Position numbers and translations under genes: made by a program. Below, in pieces: positions 1 to 6,550 of a DNA stretch of 8,496 nucleotides. The stretch spans positions 1 through 8,496 of the forward strand of contig JALRAA010000046.1 in assembly GCA_023262645.1 (NCBI GenBank), read 5' to 3'. The notes beneath the pieces are model-generated. The model had not been told where the DNA came from. It worked only from the letters and a program-made list of their open reading frames with translations, and made no database searches. Source of the stretch: Burkholderiaceae bacterium. GTDB taxonomy: Bacteria > Pseudomonadota > Gammaproteobacteria > Burkholderiales > Burkholderiaceae_C. Position 1 is the stretch's first letter, and each line of letters opens with the position of its first letter.

Positions 1-761
1 TGCAAGGCTTGAGAAGCATCCAATCCTAGCAACCGAACCAATTCTTCGGTGCGCGACAGTTTGGCTTGCGTGGCCATGGCCAGTTGCATTTGAGATTGCG
101 CATGAAACAGTTGGTGTCGGCTTCGCGCATTGGCATTGAAGTTACCGGCTGCCAACATGCGAGCCGCCAATTGGTCGCTGGCTTGCGCAGCTTCAGCCAC
201 CCGCTGGGCGTAAGACAAAGAGGCATTGGCCGCCACTGCACGAACCCACGCCTGACGAACCAACGTCACTTGGTCCACCACATCGCTGCTCAATCGAATC
301 TGGTTTTCCACCAATTGGCGTTTCGCCAAATCGGCCCGTTGGGGCAATGTCAATATGTCCAGCAAACCCACGCTGAGCAAACCACTCCACTCCGATTCGT
401 TGCCGCTGACGATACGCTCGATCGCCAGGGTTGGATTGCTGATGCGCCCGGCTTGCGCCACCGAAGCCGATTGCGCCCAATGCTGTGCAAGCAGGGTTTG
501 CAACGCCGGGCTGTTGACCAAAAACACATCCACGGCTTCTTTTTGCCCCAGCGGTGCAGACAGCAGGCGCTGTGTCAATGCCTGACGATGCTGTCGTTGA
601 GCAGGCGTCATGGCCAATGCCAATTGGTCCCCTGTGAATGCAGCGGTGTCTTTGGAAGCGGATTGGATCTGTTTTTGGGCGTCATAACTGACACAAGCAC
701 TCAGTCCGCCCGTAAAAACAGCGAGGACGAGTAACCCATGAATTGCAGAGCGACGAACCAA
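1..761 (-). CDS. TolC-family outer-membrane efflux lipoprotein, N-terminal part (runs off left edge)
   Basis: About 253 codons are visible; the family is usually about 450 residues, so the C-terminal half lies outside the window. There is no ATG at the head of the frame. I chose TTG at 761 because GGGAGA sits about 8 bases upstream and because it gives a clean lipoprotein signal: M-V-R-R, a hydrophobic stretch, then lipobox L-S-A-C with the acylated Cys at residue 23. The rest is long, Ala/Gln-rich and helical, with motifs of the outer-membrane factor fold: 'AGRISNPTLAIE', 'LLDILTLPQRADLA' and 'RQAWVRAVAANASLSYAQRV'. Members form the outer-membrane channel of tripartite pumps or RND exporters. 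My recollection is that this lipoprotein subfamily often sits beside copper-handling genes, but that context is not visible here. It is divergent from the TRAP operon and probably unrelated to it. Family call strong, substrate unknown. Confidence 0.85.
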   Translation of the reverse strand, partial: MVRRSAIHGLLVLAVFTGGLSACVSYDAQKQIQSASKDTAAFTGDQLALAMTPAQRQHRQALTQRLLSAPLGQKEAVDVFLVNSPALQTLLAQHWAQSASVAQAGRISNPTLAIERIVSGNESEWSGLLSVGLLDILTLPQRADLAKRQLVENQIRLSSDVVDQVTLVRQAWVRAVAANASLSYAQRVAEAAQASDQLAARMLAAGNFNANARSRHQLFHAQSQMQLAMATQAKLSRTEELVRLLGLDASQAL

Positions 762-798
762 AATATTTCTCCCAGAGGGACACCAAACAGTCCATGCG

Positions 799-828
799 AG
801 TGTAAGACGATCACACAAAAGGATTCAA
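799..828 (-). promoter_or_regulatory. candidate sigma70 promoter for the TolC-family gene
   Basis: Reading the minus strand, TTGAAT (complement of 823-828) is followed by an 18-base spacer and TACACT (complement of 799-804). Each hexamer matches the consensus at 4 of 6 positions. It lies about 38 bases upstream of the TTG start at 761, giving a short leader. No equally good promoter for the divergent dctP gene was found in the same 112-base gap. Confidence 0.35.
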
Positions 829-873
829 TGCGCTGAGCCATTACCCTGCGACATCAGTGTCAGAATCGCGGCT

Positions 874-1878
874 ATGTTTAGATTTTTCTCTTTTTTATTG
901 GGTCCAGCCATTTTTTGCTGGGTATGGCTGGCACTGGTGCCTTTGCATGTCGGGGCCCAAACCCCCACCACTTTGCGTATTTCCTCTGCTGCGGTTCCCC
1001 AAGACTGGCACGCCAAGATGTGGACCGTGTTCAAAGACCAATTACAAACCACCGCTCCCGGTGAGTTTGACGTGAAGATTTACCTCAACAGCAGTTTGTT
1101 CAAACAAGCTGCAGAGGCCGCCGCCATGGCCCGTGGCAATTTAGAACTCAGCACCTTGTCCCCTGCCGATCTGTCTCGGCAAGTGCCCTATTTTTCGGTG
1201 TTCACTGCTGGGTATGTGTTGCGAGACTTGGCTCATCAACAAAAGGTGTTCAACGGTCCGATTGGCGAAGAAGGTTTCAAGCAAGTTTCTGAGCGCATGG
1301 GTATCAAAATTTTGGCCACCGCTTATTTGGGCACACGCCAATTGGTGTTGCGGCAAGCGCGTGAAGTCAAAACCCCTGCCGACCTCAAGGGGCTGAAATT
1401 GCGCATGCCCGCTTCCAAAGAATGGCTGTTTTTGGGCGATGCCTTGGGCGCAACGGCCACACCGCTGTCATTCGCAGAGGTCTACATGGCCCTCAAAACA
1501 GGCACCATTGATGCACAAGACAACCCCTTGCCCACGGTGCGTGCAGCGCGCTTTCACGAGGTGAGTCAACAAGTGGTGTTGACCGGCCATTTGGTAGATG
1601 CCTTGTTTATCGCGATCAGCCAAAAGACCTGGGATGCCCTGACACCTACCCAGCGTCAAAAGGTGCAACAGGCTGCGCAAGCGGCTGCGCTCTTCAACAA
1701 CGAACAACGCCTGGCCGAAGAAAAAAATATCTTGGACTACATGAAGCAACAAGGGCTGCGCATCACCACGCCCGATGTCGCTGCATTCAAACAACAAGTC
1801 ACACAGCGCTACCAAACTTCCGAACTGGCCGCCTCTTGGCCGACAGGTTTGTTGGCTCGCATTGAAGCGGTTCGCTGA
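874..1878 (+). CDS. dctP: TRAP transporter periplasmic solute-binding protein (DctP family)
   Basis: This 334-residue protein is the periplasmic receptor of a TRAP importer, which captures an organic acid and delivers it to the DctQM membrane pair. The N-terminus is a Sec signal peptide: hydrophobic residues about 5-24 and a likely signal peptidase I site after V-G-A (residue 28). The mature part has the family pattern: 'DLKGLKLRMP' at 170-179, whose Arg177 corresponds to the conserved arginine that pairs with the ligand carboxylate, and 'LKTGTIDAQDNP' at 207-218, the usual G-x-x-D-x-Q-x-N-P segment. Length is normal for DctP. No clear Shine-Dalgarno lies before ATG 874, but this start gives the best signal peptide. 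Only 3 bases separate it from dctQ. The nearby otn genes suggest a four-carbon sugar acid such as threonate or erythronate, but this is inference from context; other carboxylates are possible. Confidence 0.93.
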   Translation: MFRFFSFLLGPAIFCWVWLALVPLHVGAQTPTTLRISSAAVPQDWHAKMWTVFKDQLQTTAPGEFDVKIYLNSSLFKQAAEAAAMARGNLELSTLSPADLSRQVPYFSVFTAGYVLRDLAHQQKVFNGPIGEEGFKQVSERMGIKILATAYLGTRQLVLRQAREVKTPADLKGLKLRMPASKEWLFLGDALGATATPLSFAEVYMALKTGTIDAQDNPLPTVRAARFHEVSQQVVLTGHLVDALFIAISQKTWDALTPTQRQKVQQAAQAAALFNNEQRLAEEKNILDYMKQQGLRITTPDVAAFKQQVTQRYQTSELAASWPTGLLARIEAVR

Positions 1879-1881
1879 GGC

Positions 1882-2346
1882 ATGGCACGTTTCAAGCGTT
1901 GGCTAGATCACGTCGGTGGTCTTCTTTTTCTGGCTTTGTTTGTGGTGTTTATTTTGCAAATCGGGGCCCGGTTTTTATGGAATCAACCCCTGCCATGGAC
2001 CGATGAGTTGGCCGTGGTGCTTTACGTATGGGTGATTTTTTGGGCGTGTGCGTTCATGGTGCCTGCCGCCAGCCATGTGTCAGTCGACATCTTGATCGCG
2101 CCATTACCTGCTGCGTTGCGCACTGGGTTTCAGACCGCAGGTCAACTCATGCTGGGTGGCTTAGCGCTTTGGGCCTTACCTGCGAGTTGGGACTATGTGT
2201 GGTTCATGCGGCGTGAGGCCACCGCGGTCATGGGTTTGCCGTTGTTCTGGGTGTTCTTGCCCTTGCTGGTGGCCTTGTTGATGATGGTGATCAAAGCATT
2301 GCACAGTGTTTGGCAACTCGTCCTTTTCATGAGGAAGTCCGCATGA
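1882..2346 (+). CDS. dctQ: TRAP transporter small permease subunit (DctQ family)
   Basis: This 154-residue inner-membrane protein is the small four-helix subunit that pairs with DctM. Hydrophobic segments are at about 11-30, 44-62, 84-104 and 118-147. The family signature is clear: 'QIGARFLWNQPLPWTDELA' at 26-44, then an aromatic second helix ('VWVIFW') and 'HVSVDIL' at 65-71. The start is 3 bases after the dctP stop, with GAGG touching the stop codon just upstream, so translation is probably coupled. The 3' end overlaps dctM by the four bases ATGA (2343-2346). The gene order P-Q-M is the standard TRAP order, with separate Q and M rather than a fused QM protein. Confidence 0.93.
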   Translation: MARFKRWLDHVGGLLFLALFVVFILQIGARFLWNQPLPWTDELAVVLYVWVIFWACAFMVPAASHVSVDILIAPLPAALRTGFQTAGQLMLGGLALWALPASWDYVWFMRREATAVMGLPLFWVFLPLLVALLMMVIKALHSVWQLVLFMRKSA

Positions 2347-3641
2347 CTTTGGCGCTGTTGGCCATGGTGGCGGTGATCGTCTTGGGCCTGCTGCTGGGGC
2401 TGCCCATCGGTTTGGCCATGTGGATGTCAGGCGCCGCTTATTTGGCGTTCAAAGGACAAGACATGGCGTTGGTGATCGAGCAAGTCGGACAAGGCCTCTT
2501 TAACAGTTATGTGTTGTTGGCAGTGCCCTTGTTTGTGTTTGCAGCCAATTTGATGAACGCGGGCACAGTGAGCGAGCGCATTTTTGATTTTTGTCGACTG
2601 CTGGTGGGCCGTATGCGGGGTGGCTTGGCTCAGGTGGATATTTTGGTGAGCGTGGTTTTTTCGGGCATGAGTGGCAGTGCCTTGGCTGATGCTGCTGGAC
2701 CGGGATTGGTGACCATTCGGCAAATGCTGAAAAAACCCGAATACTCACCAGGCTTTGCAGGCGCAGTGGTGGTGGCCAGCGCCACGTTGGGCCCGATGAT
2801 TCCTCCGTCTATTCCCATGGTGATTTATGCGTTGGTGTCAGGTGCTTCGGTGGGCGCACTTTTTTTGGGAGGCGTGGTTCCCGGCGTGTTGATGACCGTG
2901 CTGATGATGCTCACCGTGCACATCATCGCCACCAAGCGCGGCATGCCGCGCGATGAACCTGTGCCGCGCGGGCAATGGTGGGGAACCCTGTGGCGAGGCG
3001 TGGCACCGTTGTCATTGCCAGTGGTGCTTTTGGGCGGAATTTACTCGGGGGTATTCACCCCCACAGAAGCCGCTGCGGTGGCGGCTTTGCATGCCTTGGT
3101 GTTGTCGGCCTGGGTATTCAAGGCACTGAGCTTGCAAGCGTTTTGGGCGGTGGTGATCGAATCTGCCAAAGCCAGCGCAGTGATCACGATCATTTTGGCA
3201 GGCTCGTTCATGCTGCAATATGCGTTCACTGCCGAAGGTATTCCTCAAGCGTTGGCGTTGTGGGTTGAGCAGCAACACTTGCAACCCTTGGCCTTTTTGT
3301 TCATGGTCAACGCCATGTTTTTGGTGCTGGGTTGTTTTCTGGATGTGTCTGTCTTGTTGTTGGTGTTTGTGCCCATGTTGCTGCCAGCGGTTGGCTTACT
3401 CGGCATCGACAAAGTGCATTTCGGCGTGTTGGTGGTGCTCAACATGATGATCGGCTTGATTCATCCACCGTTTGGCATGTTGCTGTTTGTCACCAAAGCA
3501 CTCACGGGTATTCCCATCATGGCGATGGTGCGCGAAGGATGGTTGTTTTTGGTGATGTTGTTGCTGTTGTTGGTGGCCATGACGTTGTTTCCACCGATCG
3601 TGCTGTGGCTACCCATGCAAATGGGTTATGTGCCTGGCTGA
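2343..3641 (+). CDS. dctM: TRAP transporter large permease subunit (DctM family)
   Basis: This 432-residue protein is the large, many-helix transport subunit, using a sodium gradient in characterised systems. I chose ATG 2343 because it overlaps the dctQ stop as ATGA and has GAGGAAG at 2331-2337, correctly spaced; an upstream ATG at 2310 would add only 11 residues lying within dctQ. Diagnostic motifs are 'SGMSGSALADAAGPG' at 107-121, 'LGPMIPPSIPMV' at 149-160 and 'GIYSGVFTPTEAAA' at 232-245. Later there are 'CFLDVSVLLLVFVPMLLP' at 331-348 and 'GLIHPPFGMLLF' at 371-382. Length is normal for DctM (about 425-435). It ends 21 bases before the convergent FAH-family gene, and no intrinsic terminator was found between them. 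Confidence 0.96.
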   Translation: MTLALLAMVAVIVLGLLLGLPIGLAMWMSGAAYLAFKGQDMALVIEQVGQGLFNSYVLLAVPLFVFAANLMNAGTVSERIFDFCRLLVGRMRGGLAQVDILVSVVFSGMSGSALADAAGPGLVTIRQMLKKPEYSPGFAGAVVVASATLGPMIPPSIPMVIYALVSGASVGALFLGGVVPGVLMTVLMMLTVHIIATKRGMPRDEPVPRGQWWGTLWRGVAPLSLPVVLLGGIYSGVFTPTEAAAVAALHALVLSAWVFKALSLQAFWAVVIESAKASAVITIILAGSFMLQYAFTAEGIPQALALWVEQQHLQPLAFLFMVNAMFLVLGCFLDVSVLLLVFVPMLLPAVGLLGIDKVHFGVLVVLNMMIGLIHPPFGMLLFVTKALTGIPIMAMVREGWLFLVMLLLLLVAMTLFPPIVLWLPMQMGYVPG

Positions 3642-3662
3642 AAAAAATCCAGCGAGAACCGT

Positions 3663-4367
3663 TTAAACGACAGCAACATCAATAGGCGTCAGTCCTGCAA
3701 TTTGGCCGAGCATATGGTCCCCTGGCTTCACCGGGCCCACGCCTTCTGGCGTGCCACTGAAAATCAGGTCGCCGGGTTGCAGTTCGAACAAGGTAGAGAG
3801 ATTTGCAATCGTCTCGTTGATCGACCAAATCAAGTGACTCAAATTGCTTTGCTGACGCACCTCGCCGTTGACTTGCAATGAAATGTGGGCATCTCCTAAT
3901 TCACCCACTTGCGCCTTCGGATGCAACAGACCAACGGGTGCGCCAAAGTCAAAGGCTTTGCCAATTTCCCAAGGTCTGCCCTGCTCTCGCATTTTGATTT
4001 GCAAATCACGGCGCGTCATGTCTAAACCTACTGCATAACCAAATATATGGGCGGCAGCTTCTTCCACCGCGATATTTTTTCCACCCTGACCCAATGCCAC
4101 CACCAGCTCCACTTCGTAGTGGAAATTGGCAGTCAAAGACGGATAGGGCATGGCTAATGTTTGCCCCTGGGGAACCGCCACCACCGATTGCGCATCACCC
4201 GGTTTACAAAAAAAGAACGGTGGCTCGCGGTCCGGGTCAAAACCCATTTCCCTGGCATGTGCAGCATAATTTCGACCCACGCAATACACACGGCGCACAG
4301 GAAAAAAACAGTCACTGCCAGCCACTGGCAACGCGTTGATCGGTGGGGGCTGAAACACATAGTTCAT
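3663..4367 (-). CDS. fumarylacetoacetate hydrolase (FAH) family protein, fumarylpyruvate-hydrolase-like
   Basis: A 234-residue soluble, metal-dependent enzyme of the short FAH family. Members hydrolyse C-C bonds of 2,4-dioxo acids such as fumarylpyruvate, decarboxylate oxaloacetate, or tautomerise 2-oxo acids. ATG 4367 was chosen because AAGGA lies about 8 bases upstream and the family's N-terminus begins here; a longer frame from 4496 adds 43 unrelated residues. Visible motifs are 'RVYCVGRNYAAHAREMG' at 26-42 and 'PPFFFCKP' at 49-56. 'YEVELV' at 84-89 carries Glu85 and Glu87, and 'GLDMTRRDLQ' at 114-123 carries Asp116; these three are the expected metal ligands. 'GKAFD' at 136-140 and 'SGTPEGVG' at 204-211 complete the active-site pattern. 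It is divergent from otnK and convergent with dctM. It has no known step in tetronate breakdown. Family certain, substrate not resolved. Confidence 0.9.
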   Translation of the reverse strand: MNYVFQPPPINALPVAGSDCFFPVRRVYCVGRNYAAHAREMGFDPDREPPFFFCKPGDAQSVVAVPQGQTLAMPYPSLTANFHYEVELVVALGQGGKNIAVEEAAAHIFGYAVGLDMTRRDLQIKMREQGRPWEIGKAFDFGAPVGLLHPKAQVGELGDAHISLQVNGEVRQQSNLSHLIWSINETIANLSTLFELQPGDLIFSGTPEGVGPVKPGDHMLGQIAGLTPIDVAVV

Positions 4368-4447
4368 TGACAATTCCTTGTAAATATGCCCGAGAAATGG
4401 CGGGTGCCGGGTGACCGAAATGCAACCGCTTATCAGCGAAGTGACTT

Positions 4448-4470
4448 TGATGTGACGCATCATAAATGCG
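4448..4470. promoter_or_regulatory. interlocked inverted repeats between divergent FAH gene and otnK
   Basis: Two perfect 5-base inverted repeats share bases: TGATG-N5-CATCA at 4448-4462 and CGCAT-N5-ATGCG at 4456-4470. They lie 70-90 bases before otnK and about 80 bases before the FAH-family start, the normal place for an operator controlling divergent genes. No regulator gene is in the window, and short repeats can occur by chance, so this is only a candidate. The 172-base region 4368-4539 contains no convincing -35/-10 pair in either direction that I could see. Confidence 0.3.
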
Positions 4471-4539
4471 AAGTAACCATGGGCAGGAGTTTGCATTGGG
4501 TATGCTTGGGCGTTTGTTCACTTTCTCAAAGGCTGTGTC

Positions 4540-5832
4540 ATGGGTTTGCTGCTTGGCTGTATCGCCGACGATTTCACCGGCGCCACCGATTTGGCCAACA
4601 ATCTGGTTCGCGCTGGCATGCGGGTGGTTCAAACCATTGGGTTGCCCGATGCGCCAATACCAGACGATTGCAATGCGGTGGTGATTGCTTTGAAGTCTCG
4701 CACCATCGCGCCCGAGCAGGCTGTCAAGCAGTCGTTGGCCGCTTTGCAGTGGTTGCAAGAACAAGGCGCACAACAAATGTATTTCAAATACTGCTCTACC
4801 TTCGACAGCACTGCCCAAGGCAATATCGGCCCTGTGACCGAAGCCTTGATGCAGGCCATGGGTTGCGATTTCACCATCGCCACACCTGCTTTTCCTGACA
4901 ACCAGCGCACGGTTTTCAAAGGCCATTTGTTTGTTGGCGACCAATTGCTCAGCGACAGCGGCATGAAAAACCATCCGCTGACACCCATGACAGACGCCAA
5001 CTTGGTCCATGTTTTACAAGCGCAGTGCCAACGACAAGTAGGCTTGATCGATTACCGCTGTGTCGCCAAAGGCGTTCACGCCATCGCTGATCGCATCACG
5101 GAACTTAAATCGCAAGGCATCAGCATTGCCGTTGTGGATGCGTTGTCCAACGACGATTTGCTTCGACTCGGCCCCGCGTTGGCGGACATGCCATTGGTGA
5201 CAGCCGGCTCTGGCGTGGCCATCGGTTTGCCAAGTAATTGGGGCATACAACCCGCAGCGGACAGTGCCAAATTGCCTGCTGCTCGGGGTCAACAAGCCAT
5301 CATCAGCGGAAGTTGTTCGTTGGCCACGCAAGGCCAAGTGGCCCACTTTGTGGCGCAAGGCGGCGCAGCCTACCAGCTCGATCCACTTGCTTGGCCCAGC
5401 GACACACCGCCCGCCGACATTGCGACACAAGTGGTGAACTGGGCGACCGCACACATGGCGTCTTCTCCCGTGTTGGTGTATTCCACAGCCGACGCCGAAC
5501 AAGTCAAATCTGTGCAAGCGCAACGAGGCACACAACACGCAGGCGAACACACCGAACAGGTATTGGCGCTGGTGGCACAAGGACTGGTGCAACACGGGGT
5601 TTCACAGTTGGTGGTCGCAGGCGGTGAAACCTCTGGCGCGTGTGTCCAGGCTCTGGGAATTTCGCAGTTGACCATCGGAGCACAAATTGATCCAGGCGTG
5701 CCTTGGTGCTATGCGCCCAGTCGGTTCGCCCCGTCAGGTGGTCTACACATCACGCTGAAGTCGGGTAACTTCGGCAGCGCCGATTTCTTTACCAAAGCAT
5801 TTCAGTTCTTACACCAGGCAGCGCACCCATGA
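4540..5832 (+). CDS. otnK: 3-oxo-tetronate 4-kinase (OtnK, formerly DUF1537)
   Basis: This 430-residue cytoplasmic kinase phosphorylates 3-oxo-tetronate at O4 using ATP, the committing step in L-threonate and D-erythronate catabolism. The N-terminal domain opens with 'GCIADDFTGATDLANNL' at 6-22, the hallmark acid-sugar-binding segment with Asp10, Asp11 and Asp17, and continues with 'FKYCSTFDS' at 82-90 plus 'GNIGPV' at 94-99. The C-terminal nucleotide-binding domain has 'VVAGGETSGACV' at 358-369, 'GVPW' at 386-389 and 'LKSGNFG' at 406-412. Length fits the family (about 420-430). AAAGG at 4528-4532 lies 7 bases before ATG 4540 and supports the start. Its stop overlaps the otnC start as ATGA. 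The companion genes favour OtnK over the D-threonate kinase DtnK, which works with PdxA2; no pdxA homologue is present here. Confidence 0.94.
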   Translation: MGLLLGCIADDFTGATDLANNLVRAGMRVVQTIGLPDAPIPDDCNAVVIALKSRTIAPEQAVKQSLAALQWLQEQGAQQMYFKYCSTFDSTAQGNIGPVTEALMQAMGCDFTIATPAFPDNQRTVFKGHLFVGDQLLSDSGMKNHPLTPMTDANLVHVLQAQCQRQVGLIDYRCVAKGVHAIADRITELKSQGISIAVVDALSNDDLLRLGPALADMPLVTAGSGVAIGLPSNWGIQPAADSAKLPAARGQQAIISGSCSLATQGQVAHFVAQGGAAYQLDPLAWPSDTPPADIATQVVNWATAHMASSPVLVYSTADAEQVKSVQAQRGTQHAGEHTEQVLALVAQGLVQHGVSQLVVAGGETSGACVQALGISQLTIGAQIDPGVPWCYAPSRFAPSGGLHITLKSGNFGSADFFTKAFQFLHQAAHP

Positions 5833-6524
5833 CACAGTTGAATTTGAACAAGGGATGGGGCCAAGCCCGCGAAGAGATTTGCCGTGTGGGAAAAAGCTTG
5901 TTCGAGCGAGGCTACGTGCACGCCACCGCTGGCAACATCAGCATGCGGATAGACGATGGATTTTTGATCACCCCCACCGATGCTTGTTTGGGTTTTTTAG
6001 ACCCCAACGAATTGGCGCATGTCGACGCCCATGGCGTGCAACTGAGTGGCGCCAAAGCCAGCAAAACATTGTCACTGCACTGCCGAATTTACAGCGCAAG
6101 CCAAACGCTATCGCCGCAAACCTGCTGCATTATTCACAGCCACAGCACGCATTTGGTTGCGCTGAGTTTGAAAAATTCGGAGTTTCAAACCCCGATGGGT
6201 ACTGAGTTGCTGGCGCCGATCACGCCTTACTTTGTGATGAAAGTCGGTCATGTGCCGCTGATTGACTACCACCGCCCGGGCGATGTGACCGCCGCTGACA
6301 AGGTGGCGCAAACCATCACGCATTACGCACAGCATGGCTTGCCTTTGCATGCGGTCATGATGTCTCGGCTTGGGCCCAATGTTTGGCATGATAGCCCCGC
6401 GCAAGCCATGGCCACGCTAGAAGAACTCGAAGAAACCGCCCGCCTGACCTTGTTGACCAACCACAGTGCTTTGTCTGAATCAGACATTGAAGAATTGCGT
6501 CAAAGTTTCGGCGCGCATTGGTAA
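5829..6524 (+). CDS. otnC: 3-oxo-tetronate 4-phosphate decarboxylase (OtnC, class II aldolase family)
   Basis: This 231-residue metal-dependent enzyme is predicted to decarboxylate 3-oxo-tetronate 4-phosphate to dihydroxyacetone phosphate and CO2. It has the class II aldolase/adducin fold: 'TAGNISMR' at 33-40 for phosphate binding, 'LITPTD' at 46-51, and zinc ligands His103 and His105 in 'IIHSHS', with His148 of 'YHRPGD' the likely third. The block 'ITPYFVMKVGHVPLI' at 131-145 and the tail 'EELEETARL' at 198-206 fit the OtnC subfamily. Residue 80, within 'KASKTLSLH', is Thr where fuculose-1-phosphate aldolase carries its catalytic Glu; this may be normal in the subfamily. The start overlaps the otnK stop by ATGA, indicating translational coupling. 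A weak AGG lies 10 bases upstream. Confidence 0.9.
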   Translation: MTQLNLNKGWGQAREEICRVGKSLFERGYVHATAGNISMRIDDGFLITPTDACLGFLDPNELAHVDAHGVQLSGAKASKTLSLHCRIYSASQTLSPQTCCIIHSHSTHLVALSLKNSEFQTPMGTELLAPITPYFVMKVGHVPLIDYHRPGDVTAADKVAQTITHYAQHGLPLHAVMMSRLGPNVWHDSPAQAMATLEELEETARLTLLTNHSALSESDIEELRQSFGAHW

Positions 6525-6550
6525 TCCCTTGTTTGAATGAAAGAAGCTGT

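Noticed and set aside
66..734. 222-codon open frame on the plus strand opposite the TolC-family gene
   Set aside because: Its product is rich in Arg, His, Gln and Cys with no domain pattern, while the minus strand encodes a clear lipoprotein of known fold.
3632..3660. possible terminator between dctM and the FAH gene
   Set aside because: Only a 4-base-pair GCTG/CAGC stem around an A-run, with no T-run after it on either strand.
4368..4496. N-terminal extension of the FAH-family protein from an upstream ATG
   Set aside because: The added 43 residues do not match the family; the ATG at 4367 has a good AAGGA site and the canonical N-terminus.
4478..4506. promoter for otnK using TATGCT at 4501-4506
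   Set aside because: No -35-like hexamer at the right spacing (CATGGG); the match is too weak to report as a feature.
4312..5010. 232-codon minus-strand frame covering the divergent region and the start of otnK
   Set aside because: Composition is shadow-like and it overlaps the well-supported otnK N-terminal domain and the FAH gene start.
5014..5595. 193-codon minus-strand frame inside otnK
   Set aside because: Antisense to conserved kinase sequence, Arg/His/Cys-rich, no recognisable domain or ribosome-binding site.
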